Shown: positions 22,545-23,579 of the stretch, piece by piece
Numbering within the stretch: position 1 is the stretch's first letter
Layout of the letters: each line of letters starts with the position of its first letter
Assembly (NCBI GenBank): GCA_902489145.1
Contig: CABTYV010000017.1
Coordinates: 1 to 23,579, forward strand
Length of the DNA: 23,579 bases
Reading direction: 5' to 3'
Source: an uncultured Tissierellia bacterium
GTDB lineage: Bacteria > Bacillota > Clostridia > Tissierellales > Peptoniphilaceae
Translations under genes and position numbers: made by a program
Notes under the pieces: model-generated
Database searches by the model: none
The model's input: only the letters and a program-made list of their open reading frames with translations
What the model was told of the DNA's origin: nothing

Positions 22545-23006
22545 TCATTTCACAAATACCAGCAGCATATTTCGTAACACATCCGCCCGCACGCGCTTCC
22601 GCTCTGCATTGGACAAGCGCCTCAGGGCCGTATCATCCAGTGCCAGCTTCATCAGGCCTGCCTCCCGCTCCTCCAACAAGCCCTGATCGTACAAAGCCTT
22701 CAAAATATGTTTACACTTGTCCGTCGTCAGCTCATCAAACGCCCCATCCTCCAAGAGCGTCCGAACCAGATCCACCGGCTCCGTCCGCAGGCGGACAATA
22801 CGAATATACCCATCGCCCCCCCGCCTCGATTCAATATAATAGCCATTATAGGGGGTAAATCTTGTCGTTAATACGTAGTTAATCTGCGAGGGTGCACAAT
22901 CAAATTTCTCAGCCAGATCATTTCGTCCAATTTCCAGGTGGCCATCGTCGCATTCCTGCATCATCGCCAGAAGAAAAGCTTCGATCCGATTGGTCAGTCC
23001 ACTCAT
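22545..23006 (-). CDS. ctsR: Heat-shock repressor CtsR
   Basis: A 153-residue class III stress-gene repressor. The N-terminal winged helix-turn-helix (about 1-75) includes the family sequence IGRNDLAEKFDCAPSQINYVL and the glycine-rich wing ESRRGGDGYIRI, which in Bacillus and Geobacillus CtsR is the heat-sensing and DNA-contacting loop. The C-terminal dimerisation domain ends in the conserved RADVLRNML. It is the first gene of the operon, with AGGAGGAAGGG before the ATG and a perfect CtsR box about 130 bp upstream, so autoregulation is expected. Confidence 0.97.
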   Translation of the reverse strand: MSGLTNRIEAFLLAMMQECDDGHLEIGRNDLAEKFDCAPSQINYVLTTRFTPYNGYYIESRRGGDGYIRIVRLRTEPVDLVRTLLEDGAFDELTTDKCKHILKALYDQGLLEEREAGLMKLALDDTALRRLSNAERKRVRADVLRNMLLVFVK

Positions 23007-23136
23007 CCCTTCCTCCTCTACACTATCCTAACGAAAATCATACGCCCCGTCTCTCTCCTTCTCTCCCAACCCATGCCAATTTTCAGCGAAACGAGATCCG
23101 TATGCGGTTCTTCCAAAATAACTCCTCTGGCAAAAG

Positions 23137-23153
23137 TTTGACCAACTTTGACC
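23137..23153 (-). promoter_or_regulatory. CtsR operator
   Basis: Read on the minus strand, GGTCAAAGTTGGTCAAA is a perfect direct repeat of the CtsR heptad GGTCAAA with a 3-bp spacer, matching the known consensus. It lies upstream of ctsR and downstream of the predicted start of transcription. Confidence 0.95.
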
Positions 23154-23171
23154 TTCAAAGTCGAAAGAAAA

Positions 23172-23187
23172 GGTTCCGTATGGAACC
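23172..23187 (-). repeat. Inverted repeat at the predicted 5' end of the ctsR transcript
   Basis: GGTTCC and GGAACC with a 4-nt loop lie exactly where the ctsR mRNA should begin (about 23187). It would form a short hairpin at the 5' end, or serve as a second operator. Confidence 0.5.
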
Positions 23188-23193
23188 ACCTTT

Positions 23194-23222
23194 ATTATAC
23201 CCAAAAACAAAAGCTCAAACAA
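23194..23222 (-). promoter_or_regulatory. Promoter of the ctsR operon
   Basis: On the minus strand TTGTTT (23222-23217), a 17-bp spacer and a perfect TATAAT (23199-23194) form a housekeeping promoter. Transcription should start near 23187, giving a leader of about 180 nt that contains the CtsR box. Confidence 0.8.
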
Positions 23223-23271
23223 GCACGCGGCTCACTCGCCGGCGGACCGGGCGATGATCGACGGGCAATGC

Positions 23272-23393
23272 GGTGGCGGCCTGAGGTGGCGGCCTGAGGT
23301 GGAGGGCTGAGGCGTCGGCCTGAGGTGGCGCCTGAGGTGTCGGCCTGAGGTGGCGGCCTGAGGTGTCGGCCTGAGGTGGCGGCCTGAGGTGGA
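23272..23393. repeat. 13-bp tandem repeat array
   Basis: At least nine consecutive units based on GGTGGCGGCCTGA run from 23272 to 23387, and a tenth partial unit blends into the next array. Variants include GGTGTCGGCCTGA (twice), GGTGGAGGGCTGA, GGCGTCGGCCTGA and one 12-bp unit. The 13-bp period breaks the codon frame and no gene is supported here. Confidence 0.92.
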
Positions 23394-23485
23394 GGGCTTG
23401 GAAGGTGGTGGAAACGCCCCTGCGGGGCTTGGAAGGTGGTGGACGCGCCCCGGCGGGGCTTGGAAGGTGGTGGACGCGCCCCGGC
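23394..23485. repeat. 31-bp tandem repeat array
   Basis: Three units (23394-23423, 23424-23454, 23455-23485) share GGGGCTTGGAAGGTGGTGG followed by ACGCGCCCCGGC; the first has AACGCCCCTGC and is one base shorter. Units two and three are identical. Each unit end can pair GCCCC with the GGGGC that begins the next. Confidence 0.92.
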
Positions 23486-23579
23486 GGGGGCGCTTGCCTG
23501 TATCTCGATGGAGGGGGGGCCCGAAGGGGCCCCACACCTTTCCCTATCCGGAGGCGAAAGGGGGGGGGGCCCCCCCCCC
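23486..23579. other. GC-rich gene-free end with hairpin and G10C10 tract
   Basis: No gene is supported. A 7-bp GGGGCCC/GGGCCCC stem with a GAAG loop lies near 23516-23533, and the window ends in ten G (23560-23569) and ten C (23570-23579), a perfect palindrome typical of a difficult or artefactual contig end. Confidence 0.6.

Noticed and set aside
22119..22545. A hidden or frameshifted mcsB between mcsA and clpC
   Set aside because: The two genes overlap, leaving no room, and no guanido kinase motif occurs in other frames nearby.
23272..23485. CRISPR array
   Set aside because: The repeats are directly tandem with no unique spacers, and no cas genes are present.
23215..23537. Proline-rich minus-strand proteins of about 100 residues
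   Set aside because: They are translations of the 13-bp and 31-bp tandem arrays, whose periods break the frame; no ribosome binding site is present.

Overview
The window is GC-rich (low-complexity G/C tracts, GC-rich third positions) and comes from a Bacillota genome, most likely of clostridial type. The evidence is a CtsR/McsA/ClpC heat-shock operon with a perfect CtsR box, a YacL-type PIN-TRAM protein, a CarD-family regulator, CdaA/CdaR, a Crh-like HPr, strong AGGAGG-type ribosome binding sites and canonical TTGACA/TATAAT promoters. I cannot name the genus. The first base falls at the edge of a tandem repeat and the last 20 bases are G10C10, so both ends may be contig edges.

Layout. 1-517: three 63-bp palindromic tandem repeats, then a stack of GC-rich hairpins ending in the terminator of a minus-strand UvrD-like helicase fused to an Fe-S PD-(D/E)XK nuclease (518-3454). 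A divergent dCMP deaminase gene (3607-4029) follows. 4054-10316 is a minus-strand gene block read as gltX > cysS > rlmB > a degenerate CitX-CitG fusion > M18 aminopeptidase. A plus-strand LiaF-like membrane protein (10531-11265) and a bidirectional terminator separate it from cdaA-cdaR (minus). Next come a crh-like gene (minus) with a textbook promoter overlapped by a perfect 17-bp palindrome, and a plus-strand membrane-anchored S41-peptidase homologue that has lost its nucleophile. 15392-23006 is a minus-strand block read as ctsR > mcsA-like > clpC > radA > carD > yacL > thrB. The right end (23272-23579) holds 13-bp and 31-bp tandem repeat arrays.

Compared with the Bacillus subtilis order ctsR-mcsA-mcsB-clpC-radA-disA-yacL-ispD-ispF-gltX-cysE-cysS-mrnC-rlmB, this window keeps the backbone but lacks mcsB, disA, ispD/ispF, cysE and mrnC at their usual positions. 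It contains carD, thrB, an S41 homologue, crh, cdaAR and a LiaF-like gene instead. Functionally it joins proteolytic stress control (CtsR, McsA, ClpC), recombination and repair (RadA, helicase-nuclease), c-di-AMP synthesis (CdaA/CdaR), carbon-regulatory signalling (Crh-like) and translation (GltX, CysS, RlmB).

The observations most worth following are the degenerate CitXG-like protein, the Crh-like HPr with its palindromic promoter, the missing arginine kinase, the cdaA-for-disA replacement in the cluster, and the repeat arrays at both ends. I do not see a clearly new multi-gene defence or biosynthetic system.
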